Shown one piece after another: positions 52,120 through 60,303 of a stretch of DNA of 64,000 nucleotides. Under the pieces are notes generated by a model. It worked only from the letters and a program-made list of their open reading frames with translations, was not told the origin of the DNA and ran no database searches. Numbering within the stretch: the first letter of the stretch is position 1; every line of letters begins with the position of its first letter. This DNA is from Ammoniphilus sp. YIM 78166 (GTDB taxonomy: Bacteria > Bacillota > Bacilli > Aneurinibacillales > RAOX-1): positions 930,001 to 994,000 of the forward strand of contig NZ_SDLR01000002.1 of NCBI RefSeq assembly GCF_004522215.1. The letters are read 5' to 3'. A program made the position numbers and the translations under genes.

Positions 52120-53670
52120 ATGAGTCCGGATATAGTATCTCAGATTATTCACCATTTATTTTCGATCCAAACCATGGTTGCCTTAGTTGTTGGGGTAGTC
52201 GGAGGGATATTGGTAGGGTCCCTGCCAGGATTGAGCGCAACAATGGCTATCGCTTTGCTGATCCCTATTACGTTTGGGATGGATCCCGTTGCGGGATTAA
52301 CCATGCTGACGGCTATATATACTGCAGCTATGTATGGCGGATCGATTTCAGCCATTCTCATTCATACACCAGGAACACCTGCATCAGCAGCAACAAGTCT
52401 CGATGGGTATCAAATGACATTAAAAGGTCAAGGAGCCAAAGCGATCGGTATTTCTACCATTTCCTCCATGATCGGTGGAATGTTAAGTGCCTTAGCCTTA
52501 CTCTTCTTAGCACCGCCATTATCAAAGGTATCCCTCATGTTTAGCGCACCTGAATATTTCCTCATTGCCATTTTTGGATTAACCATTATCGGTAGTCTAG
52601 CTTCAAAATCCATGGTTAAGGGATTGACAGCCGGAGTTATTGGCTTATTGATTGGAGCCATCGGAGTGGATATTTTAACAGGGTATCCTCGATTCACATT
52701 TGGCTTTCCTGCTTTAGAAACAGGTGTTTCTTTGGTGCCTGCCATGATTGGCTTGTTTTCCTTATCGCAAGTCATGATCCAAGCAGAAAATCGAGGCAAA
52801 AATCAAGGGAAAAAGAAGGCTTTAAATATAGAAGGAAAAGTTTTACCAACATGGGCCGAGTTCAAGGGCATCTTTGCCACGATCATTCGCTCTTCAGGTA
52901 TTGGAACGTTTGTCGGGATGCTTCCCGGTGCTGGCGCGGATATCGGTTCATGGGTCAGCTACAATGAGGCTAAACGCTTCTCGAAACATAAGGAGAAGTT
53001 TGGTAAGGGGCATATTGAGGGAGTGGCTGCTCCTGAAGCCGCAAACAATGCGGTGAGTGGTGGAGCCCTCATTCCGCTACTTACTTTAGGAATCCCAGGA
53101 AGTGCTGCAACAGCTGTCTTGTTAGGTGGACTTATGATTCAGGGCCTCATTCCTGGCCGTGAACTCTTCACCACGCATGCGGATATTACGTATTCGGTTA
53201 TCTTCGGATTTATTATTGCCAATATTCTGATGGGGATTGTTGGGCTGCTTGGTGCGAAGTACTTTGTTAAGGTATCTGTCGTATCGGATGCTATTTTAGC
53301 TCCGATTATCATCACGCTATGCGTGGTTGGTTCTTATGCCATTAACAATAATGTTTTTGATATCTGGGTAATGATTATCTTCGGTTTTATTGGGTATTTT
53401 ATCCGCAAAACCGGTTTCCATCCTGCACCTATTATTCTCGGTATGGTCTTAGGACCGATTGCTGAACGTGGCTTTAGACAATCCGTATTGATGGCAAAAG
53501 GAGATTTGCTTGGATTTTATTTTTCCCGTCCCATTACGGTAGTATTGATGATTTTAGTTCTTATCGCGCTCTTCTCTCCCATGATCATGAACTGGTGGGT
53601 AAAAAAAGGGGCCGGCAACATGGATGAGTCAAAGTCTGACGGTGATGTTGCGGATAATCCAACGAAGTAA
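52120..53670 (+). CDS. Tripartite tricarboxylate transporter large permease (TctA)
   Basis: A 516-residue carrier with about twelve hydrophobic segments. Family motifs: GGILVGSLPGLSATMAIALL, YGGSISAILIHTPGTPASAA, and the later repeat-like GMLPGAGADIGSWVSY and PLLTLGIPGSAATAVLLGG. The two PG-containing halves reflect internal duplication typical of TctA. Works with TctB and the two receptors of this operon in Na+- or H+-driven uptake of a carboxylate. Confidence 0.94.
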   Translation: MSPDIVSQIIHHLFSIQTMVALVVGVVGGILVGSLPGLSATMAIALLIPITFGMDPVAGLTMLTAIYTAAMYGGSISAILIHTPGTPASAATSLDGYQMTLKGQGAKAIGISTISSMIGGMLSALALLFLAPPLSKVSLMFSAPEYFLIAIFGLTIIGSLASKSMVKGLTAGVIGLLIGAIGVDILTGYPRFTFGFPALETGVSLVPAMIGLFSLSQVMIQAENRGKNQGKKKALNIEGKVLPTWAEFKGIFATIIRSSGIGTFVGMLPGAGADIGSWVSYNEAKRFSKHKEKFGKGHIEGVAAPEAANNAVSGGALIPLLTLGIPGSAATAVLLGGLMIQGLIPGRELFTTHADITYSVIFGFIIANILMGIVGLLGAKYFVKVSVVSDAILAPIIITLCVVGSYAINNNVFDIWVMIIFGFIGYFIRKTGFHPAPIILGMVLGPIAERGFRQSVLMAKGDLLGFYFSRPITVVLMILVLIALFSPMIMNWWVKKGAGNMDESKSDGDVADNPTK

Positions 53671-53702
53671 GTTCTTCTATTAATATACTTAGGGAGGAAA
53701 AT

Positions 53703-54713
53703 ATGAAAAGACTTAAATCTGCTTTAGTTGGTTTACTTTTTCTTACTGCTTTAGTAGGATGCTCCACCCAAGATTCGGTTTCTTCTTCAACCAATCCGAC
53801 GGAACCGTCCAACGCAAAAGAAATAAACTATCCCACTAAACCGATCAAACTGATCGTTTCCTATGCCGCTGGCGGTGGGACGGATACCGGCGCACGTATG
53901 TTAACATCCTATCTTGAAAAAGAGCTAGGGGTTCCGGTAGTAGTAGAGAATAAGCCAGGCGGTTCTGGATGGATTGGCTGGGGCGAACTGTCTAAGGCTA
54001 AAACTGATGGATATACCATTGGATATGTGAATGCGCCTGCTATCTTTGCAGGGTATATAAAACCAGACTCTAATCGTAAAGAAAACCTTGATAGTTTTGA
54101 GTTTATCATCAATCATGTCGTGGATGTCGGTGTTATTGCTGTTCGATCAGATGACAATCGATTCTCCACGATCAATGACCTTATTGAATATGCCAAGACG
54201 AACGAATTGACGACAAGTGCAAGTGGTGTAGGAACAGAAAATCATCTTGCTGCTCTGCAATTGAATAAAAAAATGGGGACGAAACTTACTTCTGTGCAAT
54301 TTGGTGGTACAGCTGAAGCGTTAACGGGCGTCATGGGTGGTCATGTCGATGTATTAATGGCTAAAGTTGGAGAAGTTATGCAAGCTGAGAAAGAGGGTAA
54401 ATTGAAGATTTTAGCTGTGGCCAAAGGAGAGCGGGTGGCGCAGTTCCCAGACGTACCAACGATTAAAGAGGCCGTTGGGGCAGATGTTGAATTTTATTCT
54501 TTACGAGGAATAGCAGGGCCAAAAGGATTGGATCCGCAGATTGTTGAGAAGCTGCAAACCGCTTTTGAAAATGCTATGAAAAACCCTGAGCACGTACAAA
54601 AGATGAGTGATTTAGGATTAGCTATCGATGGTACGAAAGGTGAAGAATACTTGCAAGTACTCAAGCACGAAGAAGCGATTATGCTTGACTTTAAAGATGA
54701 ACTAGGCTGGTAG
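53703..54713 (+). CDS. Tripartite tricarboxylate transporter solute-binding lipoprotein (TctC/Bug) 2
   Basis: Second receptor of the operon, 336 residues, lipobox LVGCST. It shares PTKPIKLIVSYAAGGGTDTG, ENKPGGSGWIGW and AGPKGLDPQ with receptor 1, roughly half identical by eye and clearly a duplication. The two may bind related acids for one TctAB channel. AGGGAGG ribosome site. The HD protein follows 35 bases later. Confidence 0.92.
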   Translation: MKRLKSALVGLLFLTALVGCSTQDSVSSSTNPTEPSNAKEINYPTKPIKLIVSYAAGGGTDTGARMLTSYLEKELGVPVVVENKPGGSGWIGWGELSKAKTDGYTIGYVNAPAIFAGYIKPDSNRKENLDSFEFIINHVVDVGVIAVRSDDNRFSTINDLIEYAKTNELTTSASGVGTENHLAALQLNKKMGTKLTSVQFGGTAEALTGVMGGHVDVLMAKVGEVMQAEKEGKLKILAVAKGERVAQFPDVPTIKEAVGADVEFYSLRGIAGPKGLDPQIVEKLQTAFENAMKNPEHVQKMSDLGLAIDGTKGEEYLQVLKHEEAIMLDFKDELGW

Positions 54714-54748
54714 AATCGATAGAAACAAAAGGGAAAGGTGTCTTTAAC

Positions 54749-55339
54749 ATGCCATTTTATACAATCCAACAAGGATGTTCCGAGGAACGAGAATGGGTTA
54801 GGAACAAGTTATTGGGACTCGATCGCCTGTCCCCGGATAATAAGGAGAAGGTATTAACAGCTTGGGTTAGTGCTTGGAAGAGCAGTAGTTATGCAAATCT
54901 AGAGGATATGCCAGGTTTTTCTTTTTCGCTTTACCCATTACTAGACCATGTGAACGATGTCGTCCACTTTGGAATTTCTATGGCCGAGGAGGCTACAAAG
55001 AGATGGGGCGTCACCGTCGATTGGGATTATCTTATTCAGATTTTTCTTCTGCATGATATTGATAAACCTCTTCTATTAAATAGAGATGGGGATAAAATTG
55101 TAAAATCTCCGTTTGCGAGCCAGATTCAGCATGGAGTGTTAGGTGCCCTTCTTTTGAATGAAATTGGTTTTTCAGAACAGGTTGTGGGTACGGTGGCAAC
55201 ACACGCAACGAATAGTCCATTCCATGGTTCCTCTACGGAAGCTTATATTTTACACTATGTAGATTTGTTTTGTGCTGACCGTGCCGTGATTCTAGAAGGC
55301 CAAACACCTTATTATCAAAAACTATCATTAAAAAAGTAA
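54749..55339 (+). CDS. HD-domain protein
   Basis: A 196-residue soluble protein with an HD metal-hydrolase pattern: LLDHVNDVVHFG near residue 70, HDIDKPLLL at about residue 108 (HD pair), HGVLGALLLNEIG and a final Asp in HYVDLFCADRAV. HD enzymes cleave phosphoesters or, with oxygen, oxidise polyols and phosphonates; the role here is not evident. AAAGG ribosome site is weak. Last gene of the operon, followed by a terminator. Confidence 0.7.
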   Translation: MPFYTIQQGCSEEREWVRNKLLGLDRLSPDNKEKVLTAWVSAWKSSSYANLEDMPGFSFSLYPLLDHVNDVVHFGISMAEEATKRWGVTVDWDYLIQIFLLHDIDKPLLLNRDGDKIVKSPFASQIQHGVLGALLLNEIGFSEQVVGTVATHATNSPFHGSSTEAYILHYVDLFCADRAVILEGQTPYYQKLSLKK

Positions 55340-55396
55340 AAGGGAATTTTTGTTGAGGGTTAATAGGATGAATGTTTATTCCTATTTCCCTTTTTT
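55338..55396 (+). terminator. Terminator of TTT operon 1
   Basis: AAAAGGGAA pairs with TTCCCTTTT across an inner hairpin ATAGGA / TCCTAT; ends in six T. Confidence 0.78.
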
Positions 55397-55439
55397 ATTT
55401 GTGAAATTTTGAGAACGTAAACAATTAATTTAAAAAGGG

Positions 55440-55494
55440 TTTACATGAAGTAATAACGATGATACTATACAAATAAGGTAGTAATAAATATTAC
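55440..55494 (+). promoter_or_regulatory. Sigma-A promoter and RpiR-type operator of TTT operon 2
   Basis: TTTACA 55440-55445, 17 bases, TACTAT 55463-55468, then the perfect palindrome GTAATA-AA-TATTAC at 55481-55494. The promoter closely matches that at 49253, including AAAAAGGGTTTACAT and ACTATACAA. Confidence 0.8.
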
Positions 55495-55560
55495 AAAACT
55501 ATATGCATGTTGTTATATTTACTACAACAACATGAAACCAAATTTTAAGGAGTGTTCAAG

Positions 55561-56241
55561 TTGAATAGATTAGCTCCACTTTTGTCAGAGGAAATTGTTA
55601 AAAGAGCAAGACTTTTAAACACCACTCTTTTGAGTGATGCGATGGGATGTACCGGTTCGATGGATTACAAGATCAAGCCTGTAGCTCCAGGAATGAGAGT
55701 GGTAGGGACGGCAATGACGGTGAGCTTGAGACCTGGAGACAATCTGTTTTTGCACCAAGCGATATACGATGGTGGAGAAGGATATGTGTTAGTAGCCGAT
55801 GGGAAGGGTCACACTGCGAATGCTTACTTGGGAGAGTTAATGGCTGGTGCGGCAAAAGCGATCGGTCTTGAAGGGATTATCATTGACGGATGCGTTCGAG
55901 ACAAAGAAACACTAAGTGAATTAGGGTTCCCTATATTTGCTAAAGGATTTATTCCGAACGGTCCGCTTAAAGATGGCCCTGGCGAGCTGCATACTGCTAT
56001 TTCATGCGGTGGTGTTTCCGTACAACCTGGAGATTTGATTGTAGGCGATGAAGATGGTGTCATCGTTGTTCCAAAGAATAAAATAGAAGATGCACTTGAA
56101 AAAGCAGAGAAAAAGCTATCTTACGAGCAACAACGAATGGATACCATTGCAGCATTTGAAGAAAAGCGAAAGCAAGGTATCGCGGGAGGAAGCATTGAAC
56201 CGCCTTGGCTTCGAGAGAAAATGAAAGAGTTTGGATTATAG
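55561..56241 (+). CDS. RraA-like / 4-hydroxy-4-methyl-2-oxoglutarate aldolase-family protein
   Basis: A 226-residue protein of the RraA/HMG-aldolase (former menaquinone methyltransferase-like) family. Metal and pyruvate-binding motifs are visible: GTAMTVSLRPGDNLF, LVADGKG, LAELMAGAAKA-like GELMAGAAKAIGLEGIIIDGCVRD, and PGDLIVGDEDGVIVVP. The GxxxRD (here DGCVRDKET) suggests an active aldolase or oxaloacetate decarboxylase rather than only an RNase E inhibitor. TTG 55561 is chosen with AAGGAG eight bases upstream; GTG 55552 overlaps that site. First enzyme of operon 2. Confidence 0.82.
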   Translation: MNRLAPLLSEEIVKRARLLNTTLLSDAMGCTGSMDYKIKPVAPGMRVVGTAMTVSLRPGDNLFLHQAIYDGGEGYVLVADGKGHTANAYLGELMAGAAKAIGLEGIIIDGCVRDKETLSELGFPIFAKGFIPNGPLKDGPGELHTAISCGGVSVQPGDLIVGDEDGVIVVPKNKIEDALEKAEKKLSYEQQRMDTIAAFEEKRKQGIAGGSIEPPWLREKMKEFGL

Positions 56242-56264
56242 AAAAGAAGGAGGAAAAAATAGAC

Positions 56265-57143
56265 ATGAAGATAGGATTTATTGGGTTTGGAGAAGCCGCT
56301 TATGAATTATCTACGGGATTGAAAGGAGAAGGCATAGATCATATTCTCGCCTATGATCCGGTATGGAATCATCCAACTTATGGGGCATTGGTTCAAGAAC
56401 GAGCACGTCTAGCGCAAGTTGAGCTGTTGAAGACATCAGAAGAGGTATTAGAGAGAGCAAATATCTTATTCGTGGCCGTGCCTGCCAATAAAGCGCTTGA
56501 AGTAAGCGATTCTTTAAAGCCTTTTTTGAAGAAAGATTGTATTTACGTGGATGTATCCGCTTCCGGTCCTGATGTGAAACGAAAGATTCAGGAGAATGTC
56601 CAAGTAAAAGAGGTTAGCTTCGTAGATGCAGCCATGATGGGGCCGCTGCCGGTGTATAAGCATAAAGTGCCAATTTTAGCTAGTGGTAATGGAACCGACG
56701 CTTTTATTGATCACATGTCGCCTTACGGAATGGAGATCAGTAAAGTGAGCGACAACCCAGGAGACGCTTCCGCTGTCAAGCTCATCCGCAGCATCTACAT
56801 GAAAGGGGTTGCTGCGCTGTTTATTGAACTTCTCGAGGCAGCACATGCCTTTAACGTGGAAGAGTTAGTTATAGGCTCCATCAGTGAAACGATGAACGGA
56901 CGGACCTTTGAACAGACGATGAACCGATTGGTAACAGGAACTTCCATCCATGCGCTTAGAAGATCCATCGAATTAGAAGGATCGATTGAAATGCTGGAAT
57001 CATCGAAAATCAATTCCCTCATGTCCAAAGCAGCAAAAGAAAAACTGCAATTGCTATCAGACTTTAACTTAAAAGAAAAGTTCCAAGGTAAAACACCGGC
57101 TACTTGGTTAGAGGTCATCGAAGCCATGGAGTGCAAAGTTTAA
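56265..57143 (+). CDS. 6-phosphogluconate dehydrogenase-like NAD(P)-binding protein (DUF1932 type)
   Basis: A 293-residue beta-hydroxyacid dehydrogenase-like protein. The Rossmann motif IGFIGFGEAAYEL starts at residue 2. ADAAMMGPLPVYKHK-like VDAAMMGPLPVYKHKVPILASG corresponds to the substrate loop, and VKLIRSIYMKGVAALFIELLEA contains the conserved catalytic Lys region (K in SIYMKG). The C-terminal domain resembles DUF1932. It probably oxidises a short hydroxyacid taken up by the adjacent transporter. ATG 56265 with AAGGAGG upstream. Confidence 0.82.
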   Translation: MKIGFIGFGEAAYELSTGLKGEGIDHILAYDPVWNHPTYGALVQERARLAQVELLKTSEEVLERANILFVAVPANKALEVSDSLKPFLKKDCIYVDVSASGPDVKRKIQENVQVKEVSFVDAAMMGPLPVYKHKVPILASGNGTDAFIDHMSPYGMEISKVSDNPGDASAVKLIRSIYMKGVAALFIELLEAAHAFNVEELVIGSISETMNGRTFEQTMNRLVTGTSIHALRRSIELEGSIEMLESSKINSLMSKAAKEKLQLLSDFNLKEKFQGKTPATWLEVIEAMECKV

Positions 57144-57169
57144 ATGCTAATTAATGGGAGGTCAAGTTC

Positions 57170-58183
57170 ATGAATAAAAATAAATTCGTTTCTTCTTTCC
57201 TATCGGTCGCTATGGTGTCTGTACTCGCTCTTACGGGATGTGGCGGGAACAATGCAGCAGGGAATGCTACTGGGAATAATGGGACCGAGAATACTCAATC
57301 CGAAGCAAAATTAGATTACCCAAAAAAGCCCATTACCATTATTAACCCTTTTGCTGCGGGGGGAGCAGCTGATACCACTTCGAGAGTCTTAGCACAACAT
57401 GCAGAACAGTTTATCGGCCATTCGCTGGTCATTGAAAATCGGGATGGCGGAGGTGGATCGATTGGACAAACGGCAGGGGCATCGGCTAAACCAGATGGTT
57501 ATACGTTGACTCTTGTGACCGCTTCGATCGTTAGTAACCCTATTTTTAATCAACTTACGTATACCCACGAATCTTTTGAACCGATTATCATGACTGTAAA
57601 TGATCCTTTATTTCTTGTTGTCAACAAAAATGCACCCTTTCAGGATGCCGAGTCGTTCGTCCAGTATGCTAAAGAAAATCCAGGAAAAGTTCGCATTGGG
57701 GTATCTGGAGCCCAGACTACGAATGCCTTTGCAAACAAAGAGTTAGCTGAGAAGGCGAACATTGACCTTGTGACTGTACCTTTTAAAGGGGATGCATTAT
57801 CTATAGCTGCAGCAGCCGGAGGTCATGTTGAAGGGGTTGTTGCTAGCTACTCGGGTGTGGAGAGTCAGGTGAACAGTGGGGAGTTAAAAGCGATTCTTGT
57901 TTTTGATGAGCAAAAATCAGAACTAGCACCAGAGGTACCAACAGCGAAGGAAAAGGGATACGATGTTATCGGTGGATCCTGGAGAGGGGTAGCGGCACCG
58001 AAAGGAACGGACCCGCAAATTATCGAGTACCTGCATAATGCATTTAAACAAGCTACTGAAACTCCTGAATATCAAGAGCAAATGAAAAAATCGGGAATTA
58101 ATCCAAGCTATAAGGACCCAGCAGGATTTAAAACTATGATTGATGATACCTTTGAGAAGTACAGTAAGTATGCAGAAAAATAA
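57170..58183 (+). CDS. Tripartite tricarboxylate transporter solute-binding lipoprotein (TctC/Bug) 3
   Basis: A 337-residue receptor with lipobox LTGCGG at about residue 24. Mature start YPKKPITIINPFAAGGAADTTSR, then ENRDGGGGSIGQ, AKPDGYTL and late AAPKGTDPQI. More distant from the two receptors of operon 1. An Asn/Gly-rich linker follows the lipid anchor. GGGAGG ribosome site. Confidence 0.92.
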   Translation: MNKNKFVSSFLSVAMVSVLALTGCGGNNAAGNATGNNGTENTQSEAKLDYPKKPITIINPFAAGGAADTTSRVLAQHAEQFIGHSLVIENRDGGGGSIGQTAGASAKPDGYTLTLVTASIVSNPIFNQLTYTHESFEPIIMTVNDPLFLVVNKNAPFQDAESFVQYAKENPGKVRIGVSGAQTTNAFANKELAEKANIDLVTVPFKGDALSIAAAAGGHVEGVVASYSGVESQVNSGELKAILVFDEQKSELAPEVPTAKEKGYDVIGGSWRGVAAPKGTDPQIIEYLHNAFKQATETPEYQEQMKKSGINPSYKDPAGFKTMIDDTFEKYSKYAEK

Positions 58184-58184
58184 A

Positions 58185-58210
58185 AAGGAAAGAGATTATT
58201 CTCTTTCCTT
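58185..58210 (+). other. Intercistronic hairpin after receptor gene 3
   Basis: Perfect AAGGAAAGAGA / TCTCTTTCCTT stem with TTAT loop and no T-run afterwards. It sits exactly between receptor and TctB genes, as in operon 1, and may stabilise the receptor message. Confidence 0.6.
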
Positions 58211-58233
58211 CTGATCAATAGGAGGAGGTAAAA

Positions 58234-58680
58234 ATGAGCAAGCCGAATCGAATATTCTCCTTAGTCTTTATTATTTTTGGACTTTTTATGTTTCTTTATA
58301 GTAATCGGTTTCCGGAAGAAGCAGCCTTTTGGCCGAAAGTATTCTCCGTTGTTCTTGTCCTGCTCTCCGTGGGTCTCATTATCGATACGCTGAAAAACCC
58401 TAACCGGGAAGAAGTAAAAGGGGAATCACCTACACGCAATGAATTCGTTGTCTTAGGGTTGATCGTCGGTGTCATCGTGATCTATATGTTGTTATTAAAT
58501 ATAGTGGGATTCTTTATTTTATCCATCTTGCTCGTCGGAGGACTACTCTGGTATCTAGGCTATCGAAAGATGATAGGCGTTCTATCGATCTCTATTGCAA
58601 CGACCGTCCTTATTACCGTAATCTTTCAGGTTCTCCTGCATGTTCCCATTCCGCAGGGAGTGCTGGAAAATTTCTTTTAA
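58234..58680 (+). CDS. Tripartite tricarboxylate transporter small subunit (TctB) 2
   Basis: A 148-residue membrane protein, four hydrophobic segments, DUF1468/TctB type, with FPEEAAFWPKVFSVVLVLLSV as the family segment. Ribosome site GGAGGAGG. Followed after 18 bases by TctA. Confidence 0.86.
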   Translation: MSKPNRIFSLVFIIFGLFMFLYSNRFPEEAAFWPKVFSVVLVLLSVGLIIDTLKNPNREEVKGESPTRNEFVVLGLIVGVIVIYMLLLNIVGFFILSILLVGGLLWYLGYRKMIGVLSISIATTVLITVIFQVLLHVPIPQGVLENFF

Positions 58681-58698
58681 AAGTTGAGGTGAAATTAG

Positions 58699-60234
58699 AT
58701 GTTTGATCTTTGGATGGGTGCGGCGATAAATGTTTTTTCATTCACCAACATCTTGGCGATTATATGTGGGGTCATCTTCGGGGTATTTACGGGTGCACTT
58801 CCGGGTTTAAGTTCTACGATGGCGCTAGCGATCATTATCCCGTTTACATTTACCATGGATCCGGCAACAAGCCTGATCTTATTAGGAGCCGTCTATTGTG
58901 CTTCCGTTTATGCGGGGTCCATATCTGCGATCCTGCTTAATACGCCAGGGACTCCTTCAGCGGCTGCTACGGTTATTGATGGTTATGAAATGACCAAAAA
59001 AGGTCTCAGCGCCAAAGCACTTGGAATCTCAGCCATTGCTTCAGGCTTTGGGGGGATTGTCAGTGCGATCATCTTAGCTACCGTTGCGCCAATGCTCGCC
59101 AAGCAAGCGTTGCGCTTTGGTCCCCCAGAATATTTTGCATTGGCCGTATTTGGACTTACCATTATTTCTAGCTTAGCGGGGAAGAATCCTTGGAAGGGAC
59201 TTCTTGCTGGAACGCTTGGTATCGTACTGGCTACAGTAGGGATGGATCCGATTCAGGGTTACGCTAGATACACGTTTAATACAGCAGCATTAATTGAAGG
59301 GTTTTCATTAATTCCCGTTCTGATTGGCTTGTTCTCAGCCTCTCAAGCTTTTAGTCTCATGATTTCCTCTAAAACGGGTAAAGCAGACCAGTCCGAAGAG
59401 AAGGTCAATGTATCTGATATTTCGGGGAAGATGTTACCTTCGTTTAAAGAGTTTCGAGGATTATTGCCGAATTTAGGGCGTTCTTCCATCATTGGTACCA
59501 TTATTGGGATTATTCCTGGGGTGGGTACAGACCCCGCAGCTTTTATTGCTTATAATGAAGCGAAACGCTGGTCTAAGAAAAAGGATGAATTCGGAAAAGG
59601 TTCGGTAGAAGGGATTGCTGCTCCGGAGGCTTCCAATAATGCGGTGACGGGAGGTTCTCTTGTTCCACTCCTTACTTTAGGTATTCCTGGAAATGCGGTA
59701 TCTGCTATTTTTCTTGGTGGATTGCTAATCCATGGCTTAAAACCGGGCGCTGAACTATTTGAGAAGAGTGGAGAGATCGTTTATTCCTTATTCTTCAGTC
59801 TCTTCTTGGCTAATATCGTCGTCATTATCATAGGGTTGGCTGGTGCTAGAGTATTCTCCAAAGTTCTTGTGGTGCCGCCCGTAATCTTAGGACCGATTAT
59901 CTTAATGTTAAGCATTATCGGAGCCTATGCCATTCATAATAACTACTATGATATATGGATGATGCTTGGCTTTGGTGTTCTTGGTTATCTTCTTCGAAGA
60001 TATGGTTTTCCATTGGCGCCGATCGTGTTGGCTCTCATCTTAGGGCCGATGGCTGAGATGAGTTTGAGTCAAGGGCTGATTATGTCAGGAAACGACTGGA
60101 CGATCTTTGTCACTCGTCCGATTGCTGTAGTTCTTTTGTTGCTTGCATTAGTTACGTTTATCAGTCCTTTCCTTCGCGATCGAAAGAAGAATCAAGATAG
60201 TATAGAGAAACCGAATGAAAAGGAAGCTTCTTAA
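58699..60234 (+). CDS. Tripartite tricarboxylate transporter large permease (TctA) 2
   Basis: A 511-residue carrier. Motifs GVFTGALPGLSSTMALAII, YAGSISAILLNTPGTPSAAA, IPGVGTDPAAFIAYNEAKRW and PLLTLGIPGNAVSAIFLGG are present. The C-terminal tail is hydrophilic and rich in Lys/Glu. Moderately similar to TctA at 52120. The following terminator suggests that the MFS gene is expressed partly by read-through. Confidence 0.94.
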   Translation: MFDLWMGAAINVFSFTNILAIICGVIFGVFTGALPGLSSTMALAIIIPFTFTMDPATSLILLGAVYCASVYAGSISAILLNTPGTPSAAATVIDGYEMTKKGLSAKALGISAIASGFGGIVSAIILATVAPMLAKQALRFGPPEYFALAVFGLTIISSLAGKNPWKGLLAGTLGIVLATVGMDPIQGYARYTFNTAALIEGFSLIPVLIGLFSASQAFSLMISSKTGKADQSEEKVNVSDISGKMLPSFKEFRGLLPNLGRSSIIGTIIGIIPGVGTDPAAFIAYNEAKRWSKKKDEFGKGSVEGIAAPEASNNAVTGGSLVPLLTLGIPGNAVSAIFLGGLLIHGLKPGAELFEKSGEIVYSLFFSLFLANIVVIIIGLAGARVFSKVLVVPPVILGPIILMLSIIGAYAIHNNYYDIWMMLGFGVLGYLLRRYGFPLAPIVLALILGPMAEMSLSQGLIMSGNDWTIFVTRPIAVVLLLLALVTFISPFLRDRKKNQDSIEKPNEKEAS

Positions 60235-60243
60235 TTCTTGAGT

Positions 60244-60276
60244 AAAAGAGAGCGTCGAACTTGATGCTCTTTTTTA
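60244..60276 (+). terminator. Terminator after TctA 2
   Basis: AAAAGAGAGCGTC paired with GATGCTCTTTTTT, one G-U pair, T-rich end. Confidence 0.7.
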
Positions 60277-60303
60277 TTCCATTGGATAGGGGATCTTCTC
60301 ATT

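Noticed and set aside
55500..55560. Second RpiR site in TGTTGTTATATTTACTACAACAACATG
   Set aside because: It is an inverted repeat (TGTTGT / ACAACA) but unlike the GTAATA-type operators; may be a leader hairpin only.
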